Shown here: positions 16,764 to 24,783 of the stretch, one piece after another
How the letters are laid out: each line of letters begins with the position of its first letter
How positions within the stretch are numbered: position 1 is the first letter of the stretch
Source: Alphaproteobacteria bacterium
GTDB taxonomy: Bacteria; Pseudomonadota; Alphaproteobacteria; RF32; CAG-239
Assembly (NCBI GenBank): GCA_017937705.1
Contig: JAGBDC010000004.1
Location: 1 to 63,435 of the forward strand
DNA length: 63,435 nucleotides
Direction: 5' to 3'
Program-made: the position numbers and the translations under genes
The notes under the pieces: generated by a model
Database searches by the model: none
Told to the model about the DNA's origin: nothing
The model's input: only the letters and a program-made list of their open reading frames with translations

Positions 16764-17851
16764 AGCAAACTGTCAATAAATGTTTTTTGAATATCCCTTA
16801 ATGCGAAAATAGAATCTATTTCTGCATATTCATTGTCACCGTGCAAATCTTTGCCGTTAATACTGTGCATTATGATAACCGCATCTTTGTCGGCAAACAT
16901 TCTGGAATCTGTCGCTCCGCAAGAAGTTGATATTTCTATTTTAGAATTAATAACCGCTTCGGCAACTGATATGTATTGTTTTATATAAGGATTGTCGGCA
17001 TTCATATAAACCCCGCAACTTGAGAGCAATATTTCGTAGCTGCAATTGTTTTTAATAGTGACTGTTTCTAAAATACTTTTCAGTTTTTCAAGAGGCGTTG
17101 TCTCAGTGAGGCGAAAATTTACTCTGGCAACAGCTTCAGCCGGAACAACATTATAAGTTGCAGGAGAATTAATTGCGGTAACAACCATCGTATCTACCCA
17201 AGTATTTTGTGGTGGGTTTCCTTTTTCAAAACGAGGAAACATTTGTTCCAATTCGTTTATGCAGCTTATTAAATTATTAACGGCATTAACTCCGTTCCAA
17301 GGTTGAGAGCTATGCGCATTTTCTCCCTTTGCAGTTATTGAGATGCTGACCGGATGCTTATATTTTTCGGTAAGATGCGTTAAATCACCGGAATCCGTAT
17401 CCAAAACAATCTTTGCATTTATTTTATTTTCTTTTTGCAATGCTTTCATTCCGCCGGAGCTGGTTTCTTCGTCAGAAGTGATGAGAACTCCGAATTTAAT
17501 ATTTTTTCCTAAAGTATAAAGCAGAGTTTCTAAACATACGGCAACTGATGCTTTCATATCTAAGCTGCCACGTCCGTATATTTTATTATCTTCGATACGC
17601 GGATTGAACATATTATCTTTTGCCGGCACAACATCAATATGCCCTATTGTAATAACATCAAAATTTAAATCATCACAATTAGATAATAACATAACCGGAG
17701 AGGCGTTTTCAAAATTATATCTGTGGGCAACAACTCCGTCTTTAACATATAATTTTTCAATCAAGTCAAACATCATGCTTATTTCCGTTAAATTACCGGA
17801 AATGCTTTTAATTTTCATCATTTCGATAATGTTTTTAATAAGACTGTCCAT
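16760..17851 (-). CDS. M20-family metallopeptidase / deacylase
   Basis: The 363-residue protein has the two-zinc M20 core: TIGHIDVVPAKDN (first ligand), IYGRGSLDMKASVAV (bridging Asp), TSDEETSSGG (catalytic Glu and next ligand), LDTDSGD, and a C-terminal His in NGKDLHGDNEYA. A dimerisation domain lies between ~165 and 270 (NAHSSQPWNGVNA). The family includes DapE, ArgE, aminoacylases and dipeptidases, and the substrate cannot be fixed here. Its start overlaps the 3' end of the GNAT gene by 17 bases, so the two form a small operon. Confidence 0.85.
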   Translation of the reverse strand: MDSLIKNIIEMMKIKSISGNLTEISMMFDLIEKLYVKDGVVAHRYNFENASPVMLLSNCDDLNFDVITIGHIDVVPAKDNMFNPRIEDNKIYGRGSLDMKASVAVCLETLLYTLGKNIKFGVLITSDEETSSGGMKALQKENKINAKIVLDTDSGDLTHLTEKYKHPVSISITAKGENAHSSQPWNGVNAVNNLISCINELEQMFPRFEKGNPPQNTWVDTMVVTAINSPATYNVVPAEAVARVNFRLTETTPLEKLKSILETVTIKNNCSYEILLSSCGVYMNADNPYIKQYISVAEAVINSKIEISTSCGATDSRMFADKDAVIIMHSINGKDLHGDNEYAEIDSIFALRDIQKTFIDSLL

Positions 17852-18560
17852 TTTTTTGTTGTACCATAGTTATATAGGTTTTGCTTAATTGTTTATCTCG
17901 CATACAGTTGATGGCATTATCAATAGTTGTATGTGCAATAGCTACATCGCTAATACAAAAAGTTGTTTTTCCGTCCTTTTTTATTATATGGTCAAAATCT
18001 TGAGTTTTTGCAAAAGCTCTAAATCCGATTCCTTTATAAAATTTTTCAGCATTTTCATTATGAGCATTATACTCAATTATTAAACTTTCATAACCTTGTT
18101 TTTTCAATTCAGGGATAGTTTTGCTCAATAAATAGGTTCCTAATCCGCATCGCTGAATTTGCGGATCTAAATAAATTTGGTTTACTATTAATGTTTTGTT
18201 GTTCAATTGAACGTCTCTCTCAAAATTAACCTTTCTGTACCATGCAAATTCAAAGCCGTCTAACATTCCCTTTTCTAAATCACGACTTTGACCGTTTACC
18301 GGACAAGTATAATACTCCGGAATTGCAGAATATCTGACGAAACCGCAAGGCTTATCATCGATATTGAGTACCGCAACGACAGAGTCTTTATCTTCTGCCA
18401 TTTTCCATAATTTTTTTAGAAAATATCCTTTGGTATACAGAGCCATCTCTTCAGGGCTTTTATATCCTTGTGACAATTTATTATATGAGCGTTGATATGC
18501 TTCAGCCAAAGGTAAAATTTGACTGAGTTTTTTTTCCAAACAGCGAATAGATACTCTCAT
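17835..18560 (-). CDS. GNAT-family N-acetyltransferase
   Basis: The 241-residue protein carries the acetyl-CoA binding motif A (NQIYLDPQIQRCGLGTYLLS) and the motif B end NENAEKFYKGIGFRAF around residues 140-200. About 100 extra N-terminal residues are of unknown role. The acceptor is unknown. It is first in a two-gene unit with the M20 deacylase, which hints at an acylation/deacylation pairing but does not prove it. There is no clear ribosome site before the ATG. Confidence 0.8.
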   Translation of the reverse strand: MRVSIRCLEKKLSQILPLAEAYQRSYNKLSQGYKSPEEMALYTKGYFLKKLWKMAEDKDSVVAVLNIDDKPCGFVRYSAIPEYYTCPVNGQSRDLEKGMLDGFEFAWYRKVNFERDVQLNNKTLIVNQIYLDPQIQRCGLGTYLLSKTIPELKKQGYESLIIEYNAHNENAEKFYKGIGFRAFAKTQDFDHIIKKDGKTTFCISDVAIAHTTIDNAINCMRDKQLSKTYITMVQQKNGQSY

Positions 18561-18698
18561 TTTATAAACTTTTGTAAAACATTAATAAAAACAAAGTACA
18601 GTATATATTTAGGTGTAAAATGAGTCAAATATTTTAATAAAACAATAGACCTTTATTTATATTAATGATAAGAATTATAAAAAATAAAAGGATAAAAA

Positions 18699-19097
18699 AT
18701 GCAAATAGAAGAATTGATTGAAAATTTTGAGATTTTAGACGATTGGGAAGACAAATATCGCTATTTGATTGATTTAGGAAATAAGCTTGCTTCTTTTGAT
18801 GACAAATATAAAACTGAGGAGTGGAAAGTTGTCGGTTGTCAATCTCAAGTTTGGCTTGTTCCATACATGAGTGATAAAAATGATATTTACTTTGAAGGCG
18901 ACAGTGATGCGGCTATCGTTAAAGGGTTGATTTATGTTGTTTTAAGTATTTTTAACCATCATCCCCAAAGTCAAATTAAAGATATTGAAGTTGAAGATAT
19001 TTTTGCTAAAATGGGGTTGGAGGAGCATTTATCTCCAAGCCGTCGCAACGGACTTAATGCGATGGTTGAAAAAATTAAGTTTTATGCACAAAACTAA
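18699..19097 (+). CDS. sufE: Sulfur acceptor SufE
   Basis: The 132-residue SufE takes persulfide sulfur from SufS and passes it to SufBCD. The acceptor cysteine is C47 in VVGCQSQVWL, on the usual exposed loop, and the C terminus has GLEEHLSPSRRNGL. AAAAGGATAAAAA precedes the start. It lies two kilobases past the suf operon and 15 bases ahead of the sucC-like gene, so its expression is tied to that unit. Confidence 0.95.
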   Translation: MQIEELIENFEILDDWEDKYRYLIDLGNKLASFDDKYKTEEWKVVGCQSQVWLVPYMSDKNDIYFEGDSDAAIVKGLIYVVLSIFNHHPQSQIKDIEVEDIFAKMGLEEHLSPSRRNGLNAMVEKIKFYAQN

Positions 19098-19112
19098 ATT
19101 AAGAGAAAATAT

Positions 19113-20312
19113 ATGGATATTCATGAGTATCAGGCAAAAAAGATTCTAAGTTCAAACGGAATTAAAATTCCGAAAGGGAGAATTGCTTATACTCCGGCAG
19201 AAGCACGCAAAGTTGCAAAAGAGGTTTCTGCACGTGGTCCATGGGTATTAAAAGCTCAAATTCACTCCGGAGCCAGAAGATTAGGGCGTTTTATTGATGC
19301 TAAAGCCGGAGTAAGTGGCGGTATAAGGATAATTGACAGTCTAAAGGATATATATTCTAATGCCGAAGAAATGTTGGGTTCAACTTTGGTAACCTCACAA
19401 ACATCGCCTAAAGGAAAATTGGTTAGTCGTATATATGTCGAAGCTTTTAACAAAGTCAGCCATACTTTTTATGTAGGAATGGCAATTGACAGAACAAATT
19501 CTTCCATAGTGTTATTGGCAGCCAATACAAAAGATGAAGATATTGCCGATATTGTTGCAAACAGGCCGGATAAAATACTTCGCATACCGATAGATTTAAA
19601 TGGTCCTACACATTCGCAAACCAGCCAACTGACAAATTTTTTAAAGCTTCAAAATAAAAGTGCCGAAAGTTTTCATAAGTTTATAAGAGGAATGTTTAAG
19701 ACCTTTGTTTCAAATGATGCTTTAATGATTGAAATAAATCCGGCCGGAGTATTAAAAAACAACGAAATTGTTGCTCTAGACGCAAAAATAAGAATTGATA
19801 ACCGAGGTTTATCTCGTCATCCTGAATTGGAATGTTTAAGAGATGACTATGAAATAGAGGAAAGAGAATTAAAAGCTCTAAAATATGGTTTTGCATATAG
19901 TGAGTATGACGGAAATATAGGATGTATTGTTAATGGCTCAGGACTTGCACTGGCAATGGTTGATACCTTAAAGCAAGGGGATAATGCGATAGCCTGCTCA
20001 TTAAACGTAAAGGGAAGTGTTGATAGAGATAAAATAGCTGCCGGAATTAAACTTATTGCTACCAACCCAAAAGTTGAAGGTATTATTATTTACATTTTAG
20101 GTGGTTTTTTGCGGTGCGATTTGATTGCTGACGGAATTATTGATGCCGCAGCTGAAGTCGGAATGAATATACCTCTTGTAGTTAGGTTTGAAGGAACTAA
20201 CCGCGATGATGCCGAAAATATCCTTGAGCAGGCAAAACTTCCGCTGATTATGGCTGATAATATGGAAGATGCCGTTTCAAAAATTGTAAAAGCGGTGGAG
20301 GAAAATGAATAA
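19113..20312 (+). CDS. Succinyl-CoA ligase beta subunit-like (SucC family), divergent ATP-binding and glycine-rich motifs
   Basis: The 399-residue protein aligns end to end with SucC, from MDIHEYQAKKIL through IEINPAG and LDAKI to GFLRCDLIADGIIDA. SucC binds nucleotide and succinate in succinyl-CoA synthetase. Key loops differ: the usual GGRGKAGG after the first ATP-grasp strand reads SGARRLGRF, and the GGGA phosphate loop reads NVKGSV. IFGG reads ILGG. With the changed SucD partner it may not make ATP from succinyl-CoA. I withhold the gene name for that reason. AAGAGAAAATAT precedes the start. Confidence 0.85.
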   Translation: MDIHEYQAKKILSSNGIKIPKGRIAYTPAEARKVAKEVSARGPWVLKAQIHSGARRLGRFIDAKAGVSGGIRIIDSLKDIYSNAEEMLGSTLVTSQTSPKGKLVSRIYVEAFNKVSHTFYVGMAIDRTNSSIVLLAANTKDEDIADIVANRPDKILRIPIDLNGPTHSQTSQLTNFLKLQNKSAESFHKFIRGMFKTFVSNDALMIEINPAGVLKNNEIVALDAKIRIDNRGLSRHPELECLRDDYEIEERELKALKYGFAYSEYDGNIGCIVNGSGLALAMVDTLKQGDNAIACSLNVKGSVDRDKIAAGIKLIATNPKVEGIIIYILGGFLRCDLIADGIIDAAAEVGMNIPLVVRFEGTNRDDAENILEQAKLPLIMADNMEDAVSKIVKAVEENE

Positions 20313-21184
20313 TGTCAATTCTTGCCGATAAAAATACAAAAGTTTTGGTTCAAGGTATTACCGGAACGCAGGCTTCTTTCCACGTCAAACGTTCAATAGA
20401 TTATGGAACAAATGTCGTTGCCGGTGTTACACCCGGAAAAGGCGGGATAATCCATTTAGGAGTTCCGGTTTTTGATAGTGTAAAAGAAGCGGTAGTAACT
20501 ACGGGAGCAGAAGCAACAGTATTGTTTGTTCCTGCTCGCTCAGTGAAATCAGCAGTAAGAGAATCTGTTGAAGCCGGATTAAAACTTATTGTTTGTATTT
20601 CCGACAGTGTGCCGGTGAAAGATATGCTGGAAGTTAAAAACATATTGAAAGGTAGCGACATAAAATTTGTCGGTCCTAATACACCGGGAATAATAACACC
20701 TGATGAAGCTCGTTTAGGTATATTTCCGGAAAACATCCATAACAAAGGACGAATAGGCATTGTTTCACGCTCTTCAACTTTAACCTATGAAGCTGTTCTT
20801 GAAACACGTCGTTCCGGAGAAGGACAGTCAACCGTGGTCGGCTTAGGGGATGATATGGTGATAGGTATAAACTTTGTAGATACTTTGAAACTGTTTCATG
20901 ATGACAAAGATACAGAAGCTGTCATTATGGTAGGCCAAATGGGTGGTATGTTTGAAGAACAAGGAGCAGAATGGTATGCTCAACAGAAAAATAAAAAACC
21001 GATTATAAGTTTTATTGCCGGTAATAATCTTACTTTTCGCCGGCACGTAGGTTATGCCGGAGATATTATAACCAGAGGAAGAATTACGGCCGAAGATAAA
21101 AGAAAAATTATGACTGATGCCGGAATAGTTGTTGTTGACAGCATCAATCAAATACATGAAGAATTAAAGAATCTGATTAAATAA
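20312..21184 (+). CDS. Succinyl-CoA ligase alpha subunit-like (SucD family) lacking the phosphohistidine
   Basis: The 290-residue protein aligns along its whole length with SucD: GITGTQASFH, GVTPGKGGIIHLG, VSRSSTLTYEAV and the C-terminal RITAEDKRKIM. SucD carries the active-site His in RMGHAGAII. Here the stretch reads RHVGYAGDII, so Tyr248 (codon TAT) replaces it. The Glu that steadies the phosphohistidine (GEIGG in SucD) is Gln209 (GQMGG). The GPNCPG Cys is Thr124 and GGDP is GDDM. The fold and CoA domain look kept, but normal phosphotransfer should not work. It overlaps the sucC-like stop by one base. Confidence 0.85.
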   Translation: MSILADKNTKVLVQGITGTQASFHVKRSIDYGTNVVAGVTPGKGGIIHLGVPVFDSVKEAVVTTGAEATVLFVPARSVKSAVRESVEAGLKLIVCISDSVPVKDMLEVKNILKGSDIKFVGPNTPGIITPDEARLGIFPENIHNKGRIGIVSRSSTLTYEAVLETRRSGEGQSTVVGLGDDMVIGINFVDTLKLFHDDKDTEAVIMVGQMGGMFEEQGAEWYAQQKNKKPIISFIAGNNLTFRRHVGYAGDIITRGRITAEDKRKIMTDAGIVVVDSINQIHEELKNLIK

Positions 21185-21909
21185 TGTTTTTTGAAATTTT
21201 TGAGAAATTGCTTAATTTTATTTTTCCTCGTCGATGCTTAAAATGCGGAAAAGTTTTGTTCGAAGAGGGATATTTGTGTGACAAATGTGTCGAAGAAATA
21301 AACTTTATCACTCCTCCCTATTGTTGTAAATGTGGTCATCCCATCAACGAATTAACAGCTGACGGAAAAATGTTATGCGCATCCTGTGCCGGAAAGAAAA
21401 GACATTTTTTCAGAATGATGAGATCTGCATTTGTTTATGATAACAGCAACAAAAATTTGATTTTAGGTTTTAAGTTTTTTGACAAGACTGAAAATGCAAC
21501 ACTTTTGGCAGCTATGTTGAAAATTGCCGGAAAAGATATTTTTTCACAAGGAGCAGACATTATAGTTCCCGTTCCGTTACATTATTCCCGTTTAATTAAA
21601 CGTAAATATAATCAATCAGTAATATTGGCAGATAAATTAAGCAAAATGGTCTGCATTCCGGTTGACAGATTTTCTTTGATACGACATAAGAAAACCCGTC
21701 CGCAAGTGGAATTTTCCGGTCGCCAACGGGTTAATAACGTAAAAAATGCGTTTAGTGTAAAAAACTCTGAAAATATCAAAGATAAAAGAATAATTCTTAT
21801 TGATGACGTTTTGACTACTGGATCGACAGTAAAAGAATGTTCTTCCGTACTGAAAAAAGCCGGAGCCAAGTCAATAGATGTCTTAACTGTAGCCAGAACT
21901 GCAGACTAA
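21184..21909 (+). CDS. comF: ComF-family phosphoribosyltransferase-like protein
   Basis: The 241-residue protein starts with two zinc-ribbon Cys pairs (CLKCGK/LCDKC and [15 protein letters not shown]). It ends in a phosphoribosyltransferase domain with the PRPP loop [14 protein letters not shown]. Before that come [18 protein letters not shown] and [15 protein letters not shown], typical of ComF/GntX. ComF proteins take part in DNA uptake or repair, and their enzymatic substrate is unknown. The ATG overlaps the sucD-like stop by one base, making it the last gene of the sufE unit. Confidence 0.92.
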   Translation: MFFEIFEKLLNFIFPRRCLKCGKVLFEEGYLCDKCVEEINFITPPYCCKCGHPINELTADGKMLCASCAGKKRHFFRMMRSAFVYDNSNKNLILGFKFFDKTENATLLAAMLKIAGKDIFSQGADIIVPVPLHYSRLIKRKYNQSVILADKLSKMVCIPVDRFSLIRHKKTRPQVEFSGRQRVNNVKNAFSVKNSENIKDKRIILIDDVLTTGSTVKECSSVLKKAGAKSIDVLTVARTAD

Positions 21910-22040
21910 TTTTGTTCAAAAAAGTCTTTTCCTACACCGCAAACAGGACATACCCAATCTTCAGGCAGTTCTTCAAACGGAGTTTCTTCGTCATAAACAT
22001 ATCCGCAAACGGTACATACCCATTGTTTTTCATCGCTCAT
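21906..22040 (-). CDS. Rubredoxin
   Basis: This is a 44-residue gene. It encodes two CxxC knuckles, [11 protein letters not shown] (residues 7-17) and [13 protein letters not shown] (residues 29-41). Their four cysteines hold one iron. Spacing and flanking aromatic residues are those of rubredoxins, small electron carriers common in anaerobes and used to reduce oxygen or peroxide scavengers. AAGGAGAAAAACT precedes the ATG. Its stop overlaps the convergent comF stop by a few bases. No rubrerythrin or rubredoxin reductase gene is nearby. Confidence 0.95.
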   Translation of the reverse strand: MSDEKQWVCTVCGYVYDEETPFEELPEDWVCPVCGVGKDFFEQN

Positions 22041-22096
22041 AGTTTTTCTCCTTCAAATAAGTATTTTATTATAATATAAACCCATAAATCAAAAAA

Positions 22097-22306
22097 TCAA
22101 TAATGAGGGGGGCGAGTTTCTTCACTCAGCGGTTTAACTGTATCTTCCTTCAAAGCTTCAAAAAGTATTTTATTTTGTTTACGCAAAATATCAATAAGTT
22201 TTCCTTGTTCAATTACCACTGAGTTTAGCTCTTCAAGCATTTTTTCTTGATTAGCCAAGTTGATTTCAATATCAATAAAACGTTGTTCTAAAATTTTGTC
22301 TTCCAT
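22097..22306 (-). CDS. slyX: SlyX family protein
   Basis: This 69-residue coiled coil has regular heptads (RFIDIEINLANQEKMLEELN) and ends in the ETRPPHY signature of SlyX proteins. Their function is unknown. A weak purine stretch precedes the start. It lies 56 bases upstream of the rubredoxin gene on the same strand and may share its transcript. Confidence 0.9.
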   Translation of the reverse strand: MEDKILEQRFIDIEINLANQEKMLEELNSVVIEQGKLIDILRKQNKILFEALKEDTVKPLSEETRPPHY

Positions 22307-22364
22307 ATTTGCTCAATCTGTTTTAAGTTAGCTTATAACTTATAGCATAAATTAGGAAAAAAAG

Positions 22365-23627
22365 ATGTCAATTTTAATAAAAAATGTTTTGCACAACAAT
22401 CAAACAACCGATGTTCTTATCAAAGATAACAAATTTTCTCTTATAGCCCCCAATATAGAGGTTGAGGCGGACAAAATAGTAGATGGCAGCAATAAGGCGA
22501 TATTACCGGCTTTTTACAACACACATAACCATGCGGCAATGTCCATATTGCGAGGATTCGGCGATGATAAGCCTCTCTTTGAATGGCTTAATGAAGATAT
22601 ATGGCCGATTGAAGATCAGCTGACCGAAGAAGATATTGCGATTGCCAGTCGCTTAGCGATTCTCGAAATGATAAAGTCCGGCACGGTATTTTTTGCTGAT
22701 ATGTACTTTTTTGGAGAACAAACTATGCAAGCTGTTGCCGATATGGGAATTAGAGCAGCAATATCAAGAGTTGAGATGGATTTGTTTGATGAGCAAAAAT
22801 TTGAACAAAAAAAGATTGATACGGCAAATTTTATCGAATTTTCCAATCCTTGTCCGCAAAGAATTATAAAATGTTTGTCATGTCATGCTGTTTACACCGT
22901 TTCTGACGAATTATTTAAGTTTGCAAAAGAGACGGCAGAAAAACAAGATTGGTTTATGCAAATTCATGTATCGGAAACCAGACAAGAAGTTGATGATTGT
23001 TTTGCAAAGTGGGGAATGTCTCCGGTTGCAAAATTAGACAGTTTAGGTTTATTAACTCCTAAAACTATTCTGGCACATGCGGTTCACTTATCTGATGAAG
23101 ATATTGAAATTGTCAAAAAACGAGGTTGTTATATTTCAACTAACCCGATTTCTAATTTAAAGCTCAATTCCGGTATGTTTATGTTTGAAAAAATGTATAA
23201 AATAATGCCTGAAAATATAACATTGGGAACTGATGGTGCAAGCTCTAATAATAATTTGAATATGTTAGATTCTATGAAGTTTTGTTCTCTTGCCGCCAAA
23301 GCAGAATCCGATTCGGCTCTAGGTGGAAAAGCCGGTGATATTTATCAAGTTGCAACAATAAACGGAGCAAAAGCTTTTGGGCTTAATGCCGGAGAAATAA
23401 AAGAAGGTTGTTTAGCCGATTGCCTTTTGGTCGACTTAGACAATGTCTTCTTAACTCCAAATTATAATATAATTTCCAATATGGTATATTCTGCTGACAG
23501 TTCATGTATTTGTGATGTAATTTGCGATGGTTGCTTGATTATGGAAAACGGAAAGGTTGCCGGAGAAAAAGAAATCATTGATAATGCCAAAAAGTTGGCT
23601 GAAAAAATAAAAAATATGAAAAAATAA
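22365..23627 (+). CDS. mtaD: 5-methylthioadenosine/S-adenosylhomocysteine deaminase-type amidohydrolase
   Basis: The 420-residue metal-dependent hydrolase carries the amidohydrolase ligands in order: the HxH of FYNTHNHAAMS, the His of FMQIHVSETRQE, the His pair in LAHAVHLSDED, and the Asp of LGTDGASSNNNLNML. GDDKPLFEWLNEDIWPIE is typical of the MtaD/SsnA group, which deaminate MTA or SAH to the inosine form. Related guanine or chlorohydrolase-like activities cannot be ruled out. AGGAAAAAAAG precedes the ATG. No SAH hydrolase or MTA nucleosidase is nearby. Confidence 0.88.
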   Translation: MSILIKNVLHNNQTTDVLIKDNKFSLIAPNIEVEADKIVDGSNKAILPAFYNTHNHAAMSILRGFGDDKPLFEWLNEDIWPIEDQLTEEDIAIASRLAILEMIKSGTVFFADMYFFGEQTMQAVADMGIRAAISRVEMDLFDEQKFEQKKIDTANFIEFSNPCPQRIIKCLSCHAVYTVSDELFKFAKETAEKQDWFMQIHVSETRQEVDDCFAKWGMSPVAKLDSLGLLTPKTILAHAVHLSDEDIEIVKKRGCYISTNPISNLKLNSGMFMFEKMYKIMPENITLGTDGASSNNNLNMLDSMKFCSLAAKAESDSALGGKAGDIYQVATINGAKAFGLNAGEIKEGCLADCLLVDLDNVFLTPNYNIISNMVYSADSSCICDVICDGCLIMENGKVAGEKEIIDNAKKLAEKIKNMKK

Positions 23628-23649
23628 ATTTATAACCCTTGAAAAGCTG

Positions 23650-23690
23650 AACTATGCTCATAAATAAAAAACGTCGAACATAGTTGACGT
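23650..23690 (+). promoter_or_regulatory. Competing stem-loops in the cold-shock gene leader
   Basis: AACTATG (23650-23656) can pair with CATAGTT (23679-23685), and ACGTC (23671-23675) with GACGT (23686-23690). The two pairings interleave with no linker between CATAGTT and GACGT, so they should exclude one another. This resembles a two-state leader, as used by some cold-shock mRNAs, but the arms are short. Confidence 0.35.
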
Positions 23691-23718
23691 GGTTTAATTT
23701 TTTGCAAAGGGAACTAAA

Positions 23719-23928
23719 ATGCTAAATGGTACGGTAAAATGGTTTAATAATAAAAAAGGTTATGGATTTATCAAGGCACCTAATACGGAAAAGGATATTT
23801 TTGTTCACATAACGGCAATTCAAAAATCCGGCTTGGATTATATCAGTGAAGGTCAAGAAGTTTCATTTGATATTATTCCGGATAAACAAGGTAGACCGGA
23901 AGCTCACAATATAAGTATTTCAAATTAA
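23719..23928 (+). CDS. Cold-shock domain protein (CspA family)
   Basis: The 69-residue OB-fold protein has both RNA-binding motifs: GTVKWFNNKKGYGFIKA (RNP1, KGYGFI) and DIFVHITAI (RNP2). Length matches the family. It binds single-stranded nucleic acid and acts as an RNA chaperone. AAAGGGAACTAAA precedes the ATG. Its leader contains two mutually exclusive short stems. Confidence 0.96.
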   Translation: MLNGTVKWFNNKKGYGFIKAPNTEKDIFVHITAIQKSGLDYISEGQEVSFDIIPDKQGRPEAHNISISN

Positions 23929-23992
23929 AACTTGATTTTACTTTTTATTTTATATACAACACCAGCATTGTTAATCTCTACGAGGAATATCA

Positions 23993-24547
23993 ATGTTTGG
24001 TGTTGTTCTTTTAGCTTTTGCTCTTTCTGCCGATGCTTCTGCTGCAGCTTTTTCTTATGGACTTATTTTTAAGAAAAATATTATCAAAAATGCTATTTTA
24101 TTAAGTTTTGCTACAGGGTTAGGGCAGTTTTTATTTCCGATTATTGGTTGGTTTGCAACCAAATCAGTTTATAAATATATTGAAGTATATGACCATTGGT
24201 TAGCTTTTTTTGTTTTTCTTGCATTAGGAATAAATATAATTATTGATGCGTTAAGTGAGAAAAAAGATAACGATAAACATCATGAAATTTTGAGTTTTTC
24301 GACATTGTTTATGATAGGTGTTGCAACAAGTATTGATGCTTGTGTTGCGGGGATTACGTTATATTTTATGCCGATAAATATTTTTGTTTCGGCGTTGGTT
24401 ATCGGGATAGTTTGTTTTGTTTGCTCCTTTTGTGCATTTTTATCAACTTGTTGTTTCCAAAAATTTCCTACAAAATATTTGCAAATTTCAGCCGGAATAA
24501 TTATGATTTTTTTAGGCTGCAAAGTTTTGTATGAACATTTATCATAA
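23993..24547 (+). CDS. mntP: MntP-like manganese efflux pump
   Basis: The 184-residue protein has six membrane helices. The repeated LysE/MntP motif is visible in both halves: LAFALSADASAAAFSYG near the N terminus and IGVATSIDACVAGITL near residue 110. Each carries the conserved Asp in the helix. MntP exports Mn2+. The protein is cysteine-rich in the C half (VCFVCSFCAFLSTCCF), which is unusual. CGAGGAATATCA precedes the ATG. I see no yybP-ykoY manganese riboswitch in the short 64-base leader. Confidence 0.82.
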   Translation: MFGVVLLAFALSADASAAAFSYGLIFKKNIIKNAILLSFATGLGQFLFPIIGWFATKSVYKYIEVYDHWLAFFVFLALGINIIIDALSEKKDNDKHHEILSFSTLFMIGVATSIDACVAGITLYFMPINIFVSALVIGIVCFVCSFCAFLSTCCFQKFPTKYLQISAGIIMIFLGCKVLYEHLS

Positions 24548-24568
24548 AATCAATAATTTTGAGCAACC

Positions 24569-24606
24569 AAATCGCTTTGAAATATATTTTAAAGCGGTTT
24601 TTTATT
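24569..24606 (+). terminator. Terminator of the mntP-like gene
   Basis: AAATCGCTTT pairs with AAAGCGGTTT (one G-T pair) and is followed by TTTTA. Confidence 0.75.
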
Positions 24607-24660
24607 GTCCTTTCATCATTGTCATTACATGCGACGAAGCCTAGCGAAGCAATATTGGAT
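24605..24660 (+). repeat. Single copy of a dispersed intergenic repeat
   Basis: The stretch beginning CCTTTCATCATTGTCATTAC and running on through GCGACGAAGC and GCGAAGCAAT resembles the units clustered at 63050-63395. It lies in the same setting, directly behind a terminator. It has no coding frame. Confidence 0.65.
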
Positions 24661-24698
24661 AAAAAGGTGTTTTTTGAAATAAATTGTAGAAAAAATAT

Positions 24699-24728
24699 TT
24701 GACAAAAAATGTAAAATAAGGCTATAAT
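24699..24728 (+). promoter_or_regulatory. Strong sigma70-type promoter of the 24784 gene
   Basis: TTGACA (24699-24704) and a perfect TATAAT (24723-24728) are 18 bases apart, 55 bases before the ATG. The leader lacks a Shine-Dalgarno site. Confidence 0.75.
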
Positions 24729-24783
24729 CCGCTCATAAATTTCTACTATTAACATAATTATCCACTTTTAAAATCTCAAAGCA

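Noticed and set aside
20401-20760. 119-residue minus-strand frame
   Set aside because: Antisense to the intact sucD-like gene, with no start signals.
23650-23690. H-type pseudoknot in the cold-shock leader
   Set aside because: With no bases between the two 3' arms, the linker cannot cross a 7-pair stem, so the pairings are more likely alternatives.
23929-23992. Manganese riboswitch before the mntP-like gene
   Set aside because: The leader is only 64 bases and has none of the conserved loops.
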